A stretch of 64,000 nucleotides of DNA, taken from positions 620,001-684,000 of the forward strand of contig JANLFQ010000001.1 in the NCBI GenBank assembly GCA_024653355.1, written 5' to 3'. The stretch's first letter is position 1, and every line of letters begins with the position of its first letter. Origin of the DNA: a candidate division WOR-3 bacterium. Lineage in GTDB: Bacteria > Hydrothermota > Tepidihabitantia > Tepidihabitantales > Tepidihabitantaceae. This document shows positions 8,975 to 18,286 of this stretch, one piece after another. Position numbers and translations under genes: made by a program. The notes beneath the pieces were generated by a model. It was not told the origin of the DNA, searched no databases, and was given only the letters and a program-made list of their open reading frames with translations.

Positions 8975-10377
8975 TGTTTGCAATTCTCCCGGTTATTTTA
9001 ACACTTTTTTATGAACCCCGTTACTGGCTTGTCTACCCGGCGCTCAGCGAATTCCGGTCGATAACCGCCAGCCCGCATTCAGTTTTCATCGCCGTCCCAA
9101 ACGGCATCTACATTTTAGACCACAGAACCCTTGTTCATAATCGAACCCTCACCGTGCTTGATGGCATTGAAGGCGAAATCAAAATCTGCGCCTACAATCC
9201 GGCCTACAATGAGTTGCTCATCGTCACCGACCACCATCACTACAACTTCCTTCCCACCACCAACCGGCTATTTCCTCTCAACCCGCCATTTAAACAAACT
9301 TATTCAATCGGTATAACCCGGCAGGGAGCATATTTTGATACCGACAAAGGGCTCTTTCATAAACTGCGTTCTGCCGACCTGTATCAACCGGTTTCTACAG
9401 TACCCGAACCGGTTGTCTGGTATGGGGACAAAGACACCGTTTCCGTCCGAAACTACCCATTCCTCACCCCTTATTTCATTGTTGACCAACAGTTGAATCT
9501 TTGTCCATTCATCAAAGCCTGGCAGAACCCCTTTGATAACCGGTTGTTTGTCTTCGCCCAGAACTACGGTGTTCTTGTCTACAACTCCCGCACCGGCCTG
9601 AAAGAAAGAGAAATCCGTATCGGACCGCTGACATCTAATATTGGTCGCATCGTGCCCTGGCAAAATAAAATGTTTTTTTTCGCCCGAGACCGTTTTCTCA
9701 TCCTTGATTCAACTGGAAACTGGAATGTTTTCTTCTTCGGCTCAGACCAACTTTTCCCCGCCACCGCACAACCATTTCTTTTTCGCCTAAACCAGCTCAG
9801 TCAGATAGAAAAAATCACTTCAATTCTTTATCAAAACGGCACCACCGCTTTAATCGGGACAGAACGCGGTGTCTATCGACTCGGGCCCGAAGAAACCAGT
9901 ACCTTCTTCCTGCCGACAAACTCGCGCGTAAATGCCCTCACAGAGATGAACGACTCAATAATCGTTGCCACTGACGACGGTATGTTTATCCTCATCAATG
10001 ACAGCCTCACTCTGGTGACTGACCCATTTGCCCGCAGTGACTGGGGTATTTTTGCTATCGCCCGTGCCCACCGTAAGACCTTTTTCGGGGCTCAGGGCGC
10101 AATCCTGGAACTGGACTCAAGTAACACCTGGCGTGTACTGATACCGCCCGGCTTTGACCTTTCGCAGCAGGTTCGTGCCCTTGCCACAAACGGCCGTTTT
10201 CTCTTTGTCGGTTCCCACAATGGCATTGATGTTTATGACACGGAACAGAACATCTGGACAAAACTCGACCTGCCCGTTCAATTTCCGGTCAATGAACTGT
10301 ATGCCGATAATCGTTACCTCTGGCTGGTTGCCAACGAAGTGGTCGCGCGTTACGAATACCGTGCCCAGTTTCGCTAA
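8974..10377 (+). CDS. Secreted or anchored beta-propeller protein
   Basis: 467 residues from an ATG that shares its A with the nnr stop codon. A longer frame from 8914 exists but would lie inside nnr. The N-terminus (MFAILPVILTLF) is a short hydrophobic segment, possibly a signal peptide or anchor. The rest shows recurring beta-rich units with patterns such as VPNGIYILD, TDKGLFHK, GTERGVYRL, TDDGMFIL and GSHNGIDVYD, each G-V/I-Y/F-x-L, like the sensor propellers of two-component regulators. I count at least six units. No catalytic residues are recognisable; a binding or scaffold role is likely. Function is unknown. Confidence 0.75.
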   Translation: MFAILPVILTLFYEPRYWLVYPALSEFRSITASPHSVFIAVPNGIYILDHRTLVHNRTLTVLDGIEGEIKICAYNPAYNELLIVTDHHHYNFLPTTNRLFPLNPPFKQTYSIGITRQGAYFDTDKGLFHKLRSADLYQPVSTVPEPVVWYGDKDTVSVRNYPFLTPYFIVDQQLNLCPFIKAWQNPFDNRLFVFAQNYGVLVYNSRTGLKEREIRIGPLTSNIGRIVPWQNKMFFFARDRFLILDSTGNWNVFFFGSDQLFPATAQPFLFRLNQLSQIEKITSILYQNGTTALIGTERGVYRLGPEETSTFFLPTNSRVNALTEMNDSIIVATDDGMFILINDSLTLVTDPFARSDWGIFAIARAHRKTFFGAQGAILELDSSNTWRVLIPPGFDLSQQVRALATNGRFLFVGSHNGIDVYDTEQNIWTKLDLPVQFPVNELYADNRYLWLVANEVVARYEYRAQFR

Positions 10378-10386
10378 TCTGAATCT

Positions 10387-11085
10387 ATGCCTTTAAACCA
10401 ATCTGTCCAGGCGGTCATCTTTGACCTATTCCACACCCTTGTGTCTCTCCAGTTATCAAACGCCCCGGGACCAAGCACCGCCGAACTCCTTAATGTCGAC
10501 CCGGACGAATGGAATCGACACTGGCTTGCCGACCCTTCGGATTATGTCCTGGGTCTGGCACCGATTGAAGTTCCCTTCCGTCGCATCGCCCGTCAGCTCA
10601 ACCCCGCGGTCACCGAAGAACAAATCCAGAAGACGCTTGAAATTCGGCGTTATCGCTTTCGCCATACCCTGCTCAATGTCGAACCGGAAACTTTAGCCGG
10701 TTTAAAAACCCTGCGCCGCCTCGGATTCAAAACCGGTTTAATATCAAACTGCGGCTGGGATGAAATTGCGGCCTGGAACGACTCACCACTTGCCCCGTTA
10801 TTTGACACCGTACTTTTCTCCTGTGAAGTTAAATTGAAAAAACCCGACCCGGCGATTTACCATCTTGCTGCCCGCAACCTTGCGGTACCCGTTGCCCACT
10901 GTCTGTTCGTTGGCAACGGTGGCTCCCAGGAACTAACCGGTGCCCGCAACGCTGGTATGACACCGGTCCTCATTACCCGTCATCTTGAAGTGATAAACCC
11001 CGAACGTATCATCGATGTCCTGCCCGATGCCCGTATTGTTATCCGCCGGATTAGCGAACTGGCGTTGATTTTAACCCGGAAATAA
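10387..11085 (+). CDS. HAD-superfamily hydrolase
   Basis: A 232-residue haloacid-dehalogenase-like hydrolase. Motif I is FDLFHTL, with nucleophile Asp13; the second acidic position of a phosphatase (D+2) is Phe, as in several dehalogenase-like and YjjG-like members. Motif II is ISNCGWD, motif III the Lys of KKPDPAIY, and motif IV VGNGGSQELTGARNAG, in which the usual GDG is GNG. Substrate is unknown. The start is ATG, 9 bp after the propeller gene; both are probably read from the nnr transcript. The gene converges on gyrA with only two bases between the stops. Confidence 0.85.
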   Translation: MPLNQSVQAVIFDLFHTLVSLQLSNAPGPSTAELLNVDPDEWNRHWLADPSDYVLGLAPIEVPFRRIARQLNPAVTEEQIQKTLEIRRYRFRHTLLNVEPETLAGLKTLRRLGFKTGLISNCGWDEIAAWNDSPLAPLFDTVLFSCEVKLKKPDPAIYHLAARNLAVPVAHCLFVGNGGSQELTGARNAGMTPVLITRHLEVINPERIIDVLPDARIVIRRISELALILTRK

Positions 11086-11087
11086 AC

Positions 11088-13505
11088 TTAATCTTCAACC
11101 AGGGCGACATCGACCACCGCATCGCCTTTTTCCACCGCCATCACCTTCACCCCGGTTGTTGCCCGACCACACTTTCGGATTTCAGAACACTTCACCCGGA
11201 TTACAATCCCTTGCCTCGATGTAACGATTATTTCCGATGTTTCGCTTACCGCCTTGGCGCAGGCAAGGCGCCCTGATTTTTCCACCGGCTTTGCGGCAAT
11301 CACACCTTTACCACCGCGTTTCTGGGTAGGGAACAATTCGAAATCGGTACGTTTACCAAACCCGTTATCAAATATCGTTAACAGCGACCGACCGGCGGCA
11401 CAAACTACCGCCCCAATAACCTCATCGCCTTTTCCTAATTTGATTCCCCGGACCCCAGCCGCATTCCTTCCCATCTCCCGAACATCGGTTTCCTTGAACT
11501 TTATACCCATACCATTTCTCGTCACGAGTAGAATCTCATCATTTCCGCAAGTCAAAAGGGTAGCAATCAACGCATCCTTATCGTCTACTGTCATCGCAAT
11601 AATACCTTTCCGCCGCGGATTAGAGAATGCCTCAAGACTTGTGCGTTTAACGATTCCCTGGCGCGTGACGAAGAAAACATACCGGTCGGCAGAAAATTCT
11701 CGCACCGCCACATAGGAAGTTGTCACTTCACCCTTCTCCATCTCAACTAAATTGGCAATTGAACGCCCTTTGGAAGCATAAGAACCCTCGGGAATCTCAT
11801 ACACCTTCTGCCAGTAACACCTTCCCCGGTCGGTAAAGAACATCATATAGTCGTGGGTTGAGGCGATAAACAACCCTTCAACAAAATCCTCCTCTGCCAC
11901 CGGAACACCAGTTCTTCCTTGACCGCCCCGTCCCTGACGACGGTAAACGCTTACCGGCATCCGTTTGATGTACCCCCGATGCGTGACGGTCACCACCATA
12001 TCCTCTTCTTTAATTAAATCTTCAATAGAAACATCGGCCGGTTTTTCCGCAAGAATTTCGGTGCGTCGCTCATCGCCGAACTTCTGTTTTAACTCCAGCA
12101 ACTCCTGCCGGATTTCACCCATCATCATCTTCTTGGAAGCCAAAAGACTCTTCAACCGGGCAATCTCTTTAATCAACTCCTTATACTCGGCGTCGATTTT
12201 CTCTCGCTCCAGTCCGGTGAGCCGCGACAACCGCATTTCGAGAATCGCGTCTGCCTGACGCTGGGTAAGTTTGAACCTATCCATCAAACCTTTACGCGCC
12301 GTCTCAACATCTTTAGAACGCTTGATAAGTTCAATAACCGCATCGATACTCTTCAGGGCAATCTTCAACCCTTCAAGGATATGTGCTCGTTCCTCGGCCC
12401 TTGCCAGTTCAAATTTAGTTCGCCTGGTAACAACCTCTAACCGAAATTCGAGAAACTTCTCAAGTAGCCCCTTCAAATTCAAAACCTTGGGCTCGCCGTT
12501 GACCAGTACCAAAAGAATTGCCCCAAAACTTGACTCCAGCGGTGTCCACTTAAACAGTTGATTCAACACAACCTCTTTGGGCGTCTCTTTCTTCAACTCG
12601 AGGACGATTCTCATCCCCTCCCGGTCGGACTCATCGCGCAGGTCAGCAACGCCCTGAATCTTCTTCTCGCGCACCAGCTCGGCAATGCGCTCTACCAGCG
12701 CTGACTTATTAACCTGATAAGGAATTTCGGTAATCACCAGTCGGTCGCGCCCCGCCTTTACCTCTTCGAATACAACCTTACCGCGCACGATAAAACTTCC
12801 CCGGCCTGTTTCATAAGTCTGCTTTATTCCGTCCAGACCAACAACCGTTCCCCCGGTAGGGAAGTCCGGACCTTTTATCCAGCGCATCAACTCACTCACC
12901 GTGATATCGGGATTGTCAATCAGGGCAACCAGTCCATCAATTAACTCGCCTAAATTGTGCGGCGGGATACTCGTCGCCATTCCAACCGCAATGCCGGTTG
13001 CACCGTTAGCTAAAAGATTGGGAAATGCTGCCGGCAGGACCACCGGCTCTTTTAATCTTTCATCAAAATTGGGTTGAAAGTCAACCGTATCTTTATCCAA
13101 ATCCCGGAGAAGTTCCATCGCCAGCGGCGCCAGTCGGGCTTCGGTATAGCGATAGGCAGCCGCGGCATCGCCATCAATCGAACCAAAATTCCCCTGCCCC
13201 TGGACGAGCGGATAACGCAACGAAAAATCCTGTGCCATTCGCACCAGCGCATCGTAAACCGCCGCATCACCATGGGGATGATACTTACCGAGAACATCTC
13301 CCACCACCGCCGCCGACTTACGGAATGGGCGATTGGGAAACAGCCCCATCTCCTGCATCGTCCAGAGAATCCGGCGCTGCACCGGTTTCAAACCATCACG
13401 AACATCAGGCAGCGCCCGGGCAACAATAACCGACATTGCGTAGTCCAGAAAGGACTTACGCACCTCATCTTCGATATATACCGGGATTACCGAATTGTCA
13501 TTCAC
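11088..13505 (-). CDS. gyrA: DNA gyrase subunit A
   Basis: Cuts and rejoins DNA to introduce negative supercoils together with GyrB. I start it at GTG 13505 (805 residues, [14 protein letters not shown]). A GTG six codons upstream is possible but falls inside the promoter: a -10 box ends 7 nt before 13505. The catalytic Tyr is in AYRYTEARL (residue 120). The C-terminal pinwheel carries the GyrA box QKRGGKG near residue 730, which separates it from ParC. At the position of E. coli Ser83 this protein has Ala (HGDAAVYD), a natural variant associated with reduced fluoroquinolone sensitivity in other species. Confidence 0.97.
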   Translation of the reverse strand: MNDNSVIPVYIEDEVRKSFLDYAMSVIVARALPDVRDGLKPVQRRILWTMQEMGLFPNRPFRKSAAVVGDVLGKYHPHGDAAVYDALVRMAQDFSLRYPLVQGQGNFGSIDGDAAAAYRYTEARLAPLAMELLRDLDKDTVDFQPNFDERLKEPVVLPAAFPNLLANGATGIAVGMATSIPPHNLGELIDGLVALIDNPDITVSELMRWIKGPDFPTGGTVVGLDGIKQTYETGRGSFIVRGKVVFEEVKAGRDRLVITEIPYQVNKSALVERIAELVREKKIQGVADLRDESDREGMRIVLELKKETPKEVVLNQLFKWTPLESSFGAILLVLVNGEPKVLNLKGLLEKFLEFRLEVVTRRTKFELARAEERAHILEGLKIALKSIDAVIELIKRSKDVETARKGLMDRFKLTQRQADAILEMRLSRLTGLEREKIDAEYKELIKEIARLKSLLASKKMMMGEIRQELLELKQKFGDERRTEILAEKPADVSIEDLIKEEDMVVTVTHRGYIKRMPVSVYRRQGRGGQGRTGVPVAEEDFVEGLFIASTHDYMMFFTDRGRCYWQKVYEIPEGSYASKGRSIANLVEMEKGEVTTSYVAVREFSADRYVFFVTRQGIVKRTSLEAFSNPRRKGIIAMTVDDKDALIATLLTCGNDEILLVTRNGMGIKFKETDVREMGRNAAGVRGIKLGKGDEVIGAVVCAAGRSLLTIFDNGFGKRTDFELFPTQKRGGKGVIAAKPVEKSGRLACAKAVSETSEIIVTSRQGIVIRVKCSEIRKCGRATTGVKVMAVEKGDAVVDVALVED

Positions 13506-13512
13506 GCCTTGA

Positions 13513-13540
13513 AATATACCCACTCTAACACTAAAGTCAA
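13513..13540 (-). promoter_or_regulatory. Promoter of gyrA (leaderless type)
   Basis: On the minus strand, TTGACT at 13540-13535, 16-bp spacer, TATATT at 13518-13513. The GTG at 13505 begins 7 nt after the -10 box. This fixes the gyrA start and rules out the upstream in-frame GTG at 13523, which lies between -35 and -10. Confidence 0.65.
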
Positions 13541-13622
13541 ATATCTTACACCGTCTTTTAAAATCAGTTTACCATCTGGGGTAATGGAGTAGACCTGTCC
13601 TGCCTTATCTACAAACGAACTT

Positions 13623-14312
13623 TTAACGGAACCGCGGAAACAACATCGCCACCTGCTGGAACTGGGAAAATTCTGATTTGAGAATTGGGGCTAAAGCCTT
13701 CTCCTCATACCGTACTTGGATTAAAATCAATGGCAGACCTAAAACTCCGACGAGTAGCAACCCACCCCAGGAACAGAAGATCAGGGCGATGCCAACAAGC
13801 TGAACTAAAGTCCCCAAATATCGTGGATGACGACAGATTTTCTGCCACTTGAGCTCTAAAAATCGCCGGGGAGAGAAAACAACCTCACCGGTATTGGGCT
13901 TTATCTGGGCAATCTTAATCAGTCCAAACAGAGTTGCCAGTCTGATGTACACACCAAAACCAAAAATTAAAAGCCCCAAAATACCAAAGACATAATGAGG
14001 CACTGGAAACTGAGTCTGACGCCACCAGATAAAATCGGCTACGACATAACCAATATACGGGTAAACGAAAAAGGCAAATACCCCGCGCCACAAAGGCGAA
14101 GGCTCAACCACCCCGGACTGGAAAAAGGGCGAGCCAAAGTAGTACTCCACCGCCAGCCACAGGACAAAAAGATAAGCAAAAATCAAGGGAACAACCATCC
14201 GCTCGGGCACCGCATCGGCAAAGAAGTTGGTGAAAAATACCCCGAAATACAAACTGACCAGCACCGTCCAGACAAATCGACCGGTTCGGAACTTCAAAAC
14301 CAAACTGCTCAT
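13623..14312 (-). CDS. ICMT/PEMT-like membrane methyltransferase
   Basis: A 229-residue membrane protein with about five hydrophobic segments. The C-terminal third has the signature of the isoprenylcysteine carboxyl methyltransferase / phospholipid methyltransferase family: CRHPRYLGTLVQLVG and RYEEKAL, the residues that bind S-adenosylmethionine. Bacterial members are usually of unknown substrate, often lipid or small hydrophobic compounds. The ATG overlaps the stop of the upstream lipoprotein gene (ATGA, 14309-14312), so the two are co-translated. No recognisable N-terminal catalytic domain. Confidence 0.75.
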   Translation of the reverse strand: MSSLVLKFRTGRFVWTVLVSLYFGVFFTNFFADAVPERMVVPLIFAYLFVLWLAVEYYFGSPFFQSGVVEPSPLWRGVFAFFVYPYIGYVVADFIWWRQTQFPVPHYVFGILGLLIFGFGVYIRLATLFGLIKIAQIKPNTGEVVFSPRRFLELKWQKICRHPRYLGTLVQLVGIALIFCSWGGLLLVGVLGLPLILIQVRYEEKALAPILKSEFSQFQQVAMLFPRFR

Positions 14313-15520
14313 CTCTTGCCCTGCGCCTGAAGGATATCAGCCGCATACTCCCACAACTGCCGGGGAGAGAGTTCCAAAGCCCTAATTGACGCCGCATCGA
14401 TTGTCTGCAAAACACCGATGGTTGTTGCCACCCGGTAGCGTTTGCGTGCCATAATTCGCCTGCCCCGCAGGCCGCTGCGGCTCTCCATTATCAGTTTTCT
14501 GTTACCTCTCAACAACCGATTTATCTCCTCGCCCTCGAGTTCTATCAAAGCCAGCCGCCCCGGCTCGGAAAGTGTCGACATTAGCTTCAACCGGGTAATT
14601 GTTCCCGGTAAGATTGTGTCCCGGACAAAATTAGAACTGTCATAAATAAAAAGGTCAACCGCGCGTAACCCCAGATAACCGTCAACTATCGCCCGACTTA
14701 ACACCCAGGGTGAAATTTTGACCCTTGTCTCAATAACCGGCAACGCGCCAATGGAATCAAGCATTATCCGCAACGAATCTACCGCTCGCGCCACTTTGGG
14801 TTGTGGTTCACCTGCTTCAAGAGAAACAACCTCTTTTTTGACATTTTGAACCTTACCATTGACAAAAACAAAATCATAACGCAAAACGCTCTCATCCGGC
14901 GCGTCTAAAATTACATCAAAGCCCGAAACTGCTCCTGAATCTAACACCAGGACCGCGGTCAAATCGGCTTTATTTTTGAGCAAGGTCAATAACTTTTGTC
15001 CGGCATAACCCGGAGAGACAAATTTCAACCCTTTAAGGCGCAAAAGCACGTTAACCGAGTCAAGAAGTAACCCACTGATTGCTAAATTTATGCCCGCCAC
15101 TTTTTTTATCATCCAGGGATGGACCAGCGGCAAATCAAAACTGTCGGAAAGATTATATCCCAGCACGCGAAATTGTGCCCGGTCTGTCAGTTGCCTTACC
15201 CGCTCAACACCGAACCCCAGCCATCCCGGCGAAAAAAGTATCGCATCTACCCCGGCAAGTGAAAGCAAATCAATATTTGCCTCGCCATCGGTCAAAGGCG
15301 CAAACTTTTCATCAAAGACATCGCCGGCAATCAACCATAAACAGGGTCGTTCCTTTTTTATTCGGGAAACAACCTCACAAAGAAACGGTAACTCTTCGGT
15401 TTTCCAACCACCACTGACGAAGATGGTAAAGTTTTCTACCGTAACAGGTTTTGCCATCCGGGGTGCACAACCAGCAACGACAAAGACGACCCCGATGAGA
15501 CCGAGATATAAAAAACGCAC
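14309..15520 (-). CDS. Lipoprotein, 5'-nucleotidase/metallophosphoesterase-like
   Basis: 403 residues with a lipoprotein signal (hydrophobic stretch 3-16, lipobox VAGC). The N-terminal region has LIAGDVFDEK and a beta/alpha pattern like the metallophosphoesterase half of UshA-type 5'-nucleotidases. The C-terminal region (IELEGEEINRLLRGN) resembles the 5'-nucleotidase substrate-binding domain. Several metal ligands expected at the start of the domain (the DxH motif) are missing, so catalytic activity is doubtful. The start is GTG, 5 nt after a consensus -10 box. It is co-transcribed with the ICMT-like gene. Confidence 0.6.
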   Translation of the reverse strand: MRFLYLGLIGVVFVVAGCAPRMAKPVTVENFTIFVSGGWKTEELPFLCEVVSRIKKERPCLWLIAGDVFDEKFAPLTDGEANIDLLSLAGVDAILFSPGWLGFGVERVRQLTDRAQFRVLGYNLSDSFDLPLVHPWMIKKVAGINLAISGLLLDSVNVLLRLKGLKFVSPGYAGQKLLTLLKNKADLTAVLVLDSGAVSGFDVILDAPDESVLRYDFVFVNGKVQNVKKEVVSLEAGEPQPKVARAVDSLRIMLDSIGALPVIETRVKISPWVLSRAIVDGYLGLRAVDLFIYDSSNFVRDTILPGTITRLKLMSTLSEPGRLALIELEGEEINRLLRGNRKLIMESRSGLRGRRIMARKRYRVATTIGVLQTIDAASIRALELSPRQLWEYAADILQAQGKR

Positions 15521-15525
15521 AGCCG

Positions 15526-15553
15526 ATTATACCCTATCCCTATTTGGTGTCAA
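15526..15553 (-). promoter_or_regulatory. Consensus promoter of the lipoprotein gene (leaderless type)
   Basis: On the minus strand, perfect TTGACA at 15553-15548, 16-bp spacer, perfect TATAAT at 15531-15526. The GTG at 15520 starts 5 nt later, so little or no leader is possible. Confidence 0.75.
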
Positions 15554-16130
15554 GTGTAATGGTAAGCCCGATGCCTTTGCGATATTTTAAGAATGCACGC
15601 ACTCCAGATGCTTTTCGCTCAACCCTAAAAAGGAAATTTTATTCTAACTTGTCCCCTGTTCATTAAATCAACAACAATGGTGATACGAGATTGTATTTTT
15701 AATCCACCGGGCGGATAAAGTTATGCCCTTCGACCAAATGACAGTGTGTGATACTTAATAAAGTCAATACCTGATTACATAAAAGGGCGCCGAAGGAAAC
15801 CGATATTAAACGCGTATTCAAAACCACCATATCCATCAATAATCCCGGCGAAAGTTTACGGGGATACCATCCCGGAAACGACCCTGTAGTCCACCCTATA
15901 CTTAAATCTAACAATACGGCAATTATTTGACAAAAAGTAACTTACAATTGGGAATACAAATTGGAGCGTTAACCGTTGCCAATTTTAGGGTCTTAATAAC
16001 CAAAGCAAACGGCTGATTTCTCTCTCATTATAAGCAAAACCAGCACACCCCCCATATCCTTTGCCTGTTATCTTTGGTCTTTTAATCATCCCTTATATAT
16101 AAGATACCATTAAAATCTCATTTTGCACGC
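15554..16130. other. Intergenic stretch without recognised gene
   Basis: About 580 bp between the lipoprotein promoter and the tRNA-Gln promoter. It is AT-richer than its surroundings and has a 71-codon minus-strand frame (15699-15914) with no ribosome site, no promoter and no family resemblance. Short inverted repeats (CCTTCG at 15728 with CGAAGG at 15791; ATCCC with GGGAT near 15841-15863) are too weak to call. I see no definable feature. Confidence 0.5.
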
Positions 16131-16158
16131 TTGACTTTGGTTCAGCATTTTTTATATT
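16131..16158 (+). promoter_or_regulatory. Promoter of tRNA-Gln
   Basis: TTGACT at 16131-16136, 16-bp spacer, TATATT at 16153-16158. The tRNA begins 11 nt after the -10 box. Confidence 0.6.
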
Positions 16159-16169
16159 CTTTTACTCAC

Positions 16170-16241
16170 TGGGGGATCGTCTAACTGGCAGGACGGCTGG
16201 CTCTGGACCAGCTAGTCGGGGTTCGAATCCCTGTCCCCCAG
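16170..16241 (+). tRNA. tRNA-Gln (CTG)
   Basis: A 72-nt cloverleaf. Acceptor TGGGGGA pairs with TCCCCCA and the discriminator is G. The anticodon stem GCTGG/CCAGC encloses loop CTCTGGA, giving anticodon CTG. The T arm is CGGGG-TTCGAAT-CCCTG. CCA is not encoded. A run of five T follows at once. It converges on the barrel gene whose stop is 9 bp away. Confidence 0.95.
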
Positions 16242-16249
16242 CATTTTTC

Positions 16250-17557
16250 CTAAAATCGATACCGGACCCCGAAAAATAGTTCATCAACCTCGTTGAGCGG
16301 CGCGAACGCTGAACCGTTACCACCACTAAAGACCATGCCACCCAGGTCAATCTCAAATCCACCTACCGGCTGAAAACGGATTAGGGGTACCAATCCAAAT
16401 GACCCCTTTTTCAAATCAACCACTCCACCCAGTCGTGTCAAAACTCTATCAGTAAACAATTTCCGTTCCACCGCGCCCAGGATGAAATCCTTCACCCGCT
16501 CCTTTTGTAACCGTGCCAGTGGAAAATCGCCGTGTAGATATTGAAGGTTAAAGTAAAACCCGGCAACAGCGTAATCAAAACCGCAAATAACAGAGGGTTC
16601 GTCTTTTACCAGTGTATCTTCATAAAACGCATACGCCGCTTCCGCCCAGAACCCAACACCAAAAAGGTTTCCTGCCAATTCTGCACCCACCACCTTCTTC
16701 TCCGGAAACCACTGCTTTAGGACAAAATCCAACCGCTGCTCCATCACATCAATATTCGTTACCGGCTGTACTGCGGGCAAAAAGTCGTAGCCGCGTAAAA
16801 AACTCAAGGCAAAGTCAAAGTTTCCCCGATGACCTTTTAATCTTCCACCCCAGGTAATATCCCGGACATTTTTACTCGGGAGTTTTATATCTTCATTTAC
16901 TGTTATGGTATACGCGGCTGCTATCTGTCGGGCAGTAAGAGAGTCTAATCCCTGCCGGATAAACTCTTGTATTAGACCATTGCGCAGTTGCTCAATATCG
17001 GGCAAAACTGCGACAGAAAACCATTCGGGTGCGGTTGCCACTGCTGGCTCAAAAATTGGTTTTGCCCCAAGTTCTATTCCGAAATCACCAACCGGCATAT
17101 ACCCAAGATAAACCATCCATACTGGTCGGCGTTCATCCCAGACCAAAGGGTCCGAATAGTCCGGAGTGGTGAAATTGTCCGTGGGATTAACCGCATCTGC
17201 TGTGCCCCAATGAACCTTTTGCCGCCCTGCCGTCAAGTTCAACCCGGGCAAAATGTCATAAACCCGGACAAATACCTCATCCAGCATAAAAGATACCGGC
17301 TCCAGTTTACTGGCATCGCTCAAATCAGAAGCATTGGTTAAAAATGGGTAACCGTTTGTTTTAACCGTCATTCCCAGCTTTGTTTCCAACCGTTCTGAAG
17401 TAACTGGCACAAAACTTAAACTTGCCCGGGTGGAAAACCAGGTAAACGCTGTGCTGTCTTTTCCTCCGTATCTAACATGCGCTCGTGTGCGCAAATCGCC
17501 CTGGATTGAAACCTGCATTAGAATTAGGATGTTCAGTAAGGTTGCGCCGATGCCCAT
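16250..17557 (-). CDS. Outer-membrane beta-barrel (DUF1302-like)
   Basis: 435 residues with a short N-terminal hydrophobic segment, alternating beta strands throughout and a C-terminal Phe after YRF, as expected for a barrel inserted by the Bam machinery. The motif RQKVHWGTADAVNPTDNF near residue 112 is typical of DUF1302-type proteins, which commonly sit with MMPL transporters and outer-membrane-lipoprotein-sorting proteins, as here. It follows the LolA-like gene directly, with an AAAGGGGG ribosome site. A role as the outer-membrane partner of the MMPL exporter is inferred from context only. Confidence 0.7.
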   Translation of the reverse strand: MGIGATLLNILILMQVSIQGDLRTRAHVRYGGKDSTAFTWFSTRASLSFVPVTSERLETKLGMTVKTNGYPFLTNASDLSDASKLEPVSFMLDEVFVRVYDILPGLNLTAGRQKVHWGTADAVNPTDNFTTPDYSDPLVWDERRPVWMVYLGYMPVGDFGIELGAKPIFEPAVATAPEWFSVAVLPDIEQLRNGLIQEFIRQGLDSLTARQIAAAYTITVNEDIKLPSKNVRDITWGGRLKGHRGNFDFALSFLRGYDFLPAVQPVTNIDVMEQRLDFVLKQWFPEKKVVGAELAGNLFGVGFWAEAAYAFYEDTLVKDEPSVICGFDYAVAGFYFNLQYLHGDFPLARLQKERVKDFILGAVERKLFTDRVLTRLGGVVDLKKGSFGLVPLIRFQPVGGFEIDLGGMVFSGGNGSAFAPLNEVDELFFGVRYRF

Positions 17558-18286
17558 TTATGCCCCCTTTTTCATATTCTCTTCTGTAAAGTAAGTGTCC
17601 TTAATCCCCACATCAATCTCAACATCAAGGAGTTTTAACTCGGTTATCGTACCCCGTGCCAGGTTGTCCAATCGCACCGTTCGGGGAATCCAGACCTCAT
17701 TTGCCTTTTGGAAATCGGCAAAAACTATACATTTTGCCACACGCCCGTCCCGGGCAATCTTTTCCAATCGTAATGGGAGAAACCGCTCCATCTCCACCCA
17801 GAGTCGGCTCCTTTCGCCATCCTGTTCCAGCGTAATAAGATAAGCCTTTACTCCGTTAAGTTCCACTTCATCCGCCTCCCCGGAGGCGACACTCGTTCCG
17901 AACGATATACTTGCCATCTCTTTATACGAAAAGTCTGACCCGCCAAAACTCTGGTCCGCAGCACTCCCGGAAATTCTCCTTACCCGGCCCTGCGCGGGCA
18001 GATAGACCCACATATTTTCCGGCGCTGTCGTAAGAAAACTCACTCCTCGTAACTCAGCAGGCGAAATAAAAGTCACCAGCATCTTCTTGTCACCCTTCAT
18101 CACCATCCGCAAGGTGCGCTCCTGCACCCTTTTACTTTTATCGGTTATCCGCATTACCGCTTTAACCCGGCGGTCCTGAGCTGTAGTGCTATTTCGTAAC
18201 CGATTCAAAACCTCCTGGGCGCTCATTCCGTAAACCCCGATAAAAAGTCCGCCCAGAAGCAGCATTATTCTTTTTATTTTACCCAT
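17558..18286 (-). CDS. LolA-like outer-membrane lipoprotein-sorting protein
   Basis: 242 residues with a signal peptide (residues 1-23, ending near SAQ). The body has the LolA/LppX-like half-barrel pattern: KRVQERTLRMVMKGDKKMLV, then PAELRGVSFLTT, MWVYLPAQGRVRRISG and SFGGSDFSYKEM, the stretch typical of the COG2834 sorting proteins. Such proteins accompany MMPL pumps and are thought to carry hydrophobic cargo across the periplasm (family and context; cargo unknown). Its start overlaps the MMPL stop by 8 bp. Confidence 0.8.
   Translation of the reverse strand: MGKIKRIMLLLGGLFIGVYGMSAQEVLNRLRNSTTAQDRRVKAVMRITDKSKRVQERTLRMVMKGDKKMLVTFISPAELRGVSFLTTAPENMWVYLPAQGRVRRISGSAADQSFGGSDFSYKEMASISFGTSVASGEADEVELNGVKAYLITLEQDGERSRLWVEMERFLPLRLEKIARDGRVAKCIVFADFQKANEVWIPRTVRLDNLARGTITELKLLDVEIDVGIKDTYFTEENMKKGA

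Noticed and set aside
13574-13590. Small inverted repeat TTACC/GGTAA downstream of the ICMT-like gene's far side, near gyrA
   Set aside because: Five pairs without a T-run; too weak for a terminator.
15699-15914. 71-codon minus-strand frame in the 15.6-16.1 kb gap
   Set aside because: No Shine-Dalgarno, no promoter of the local type and no recognisable motif.
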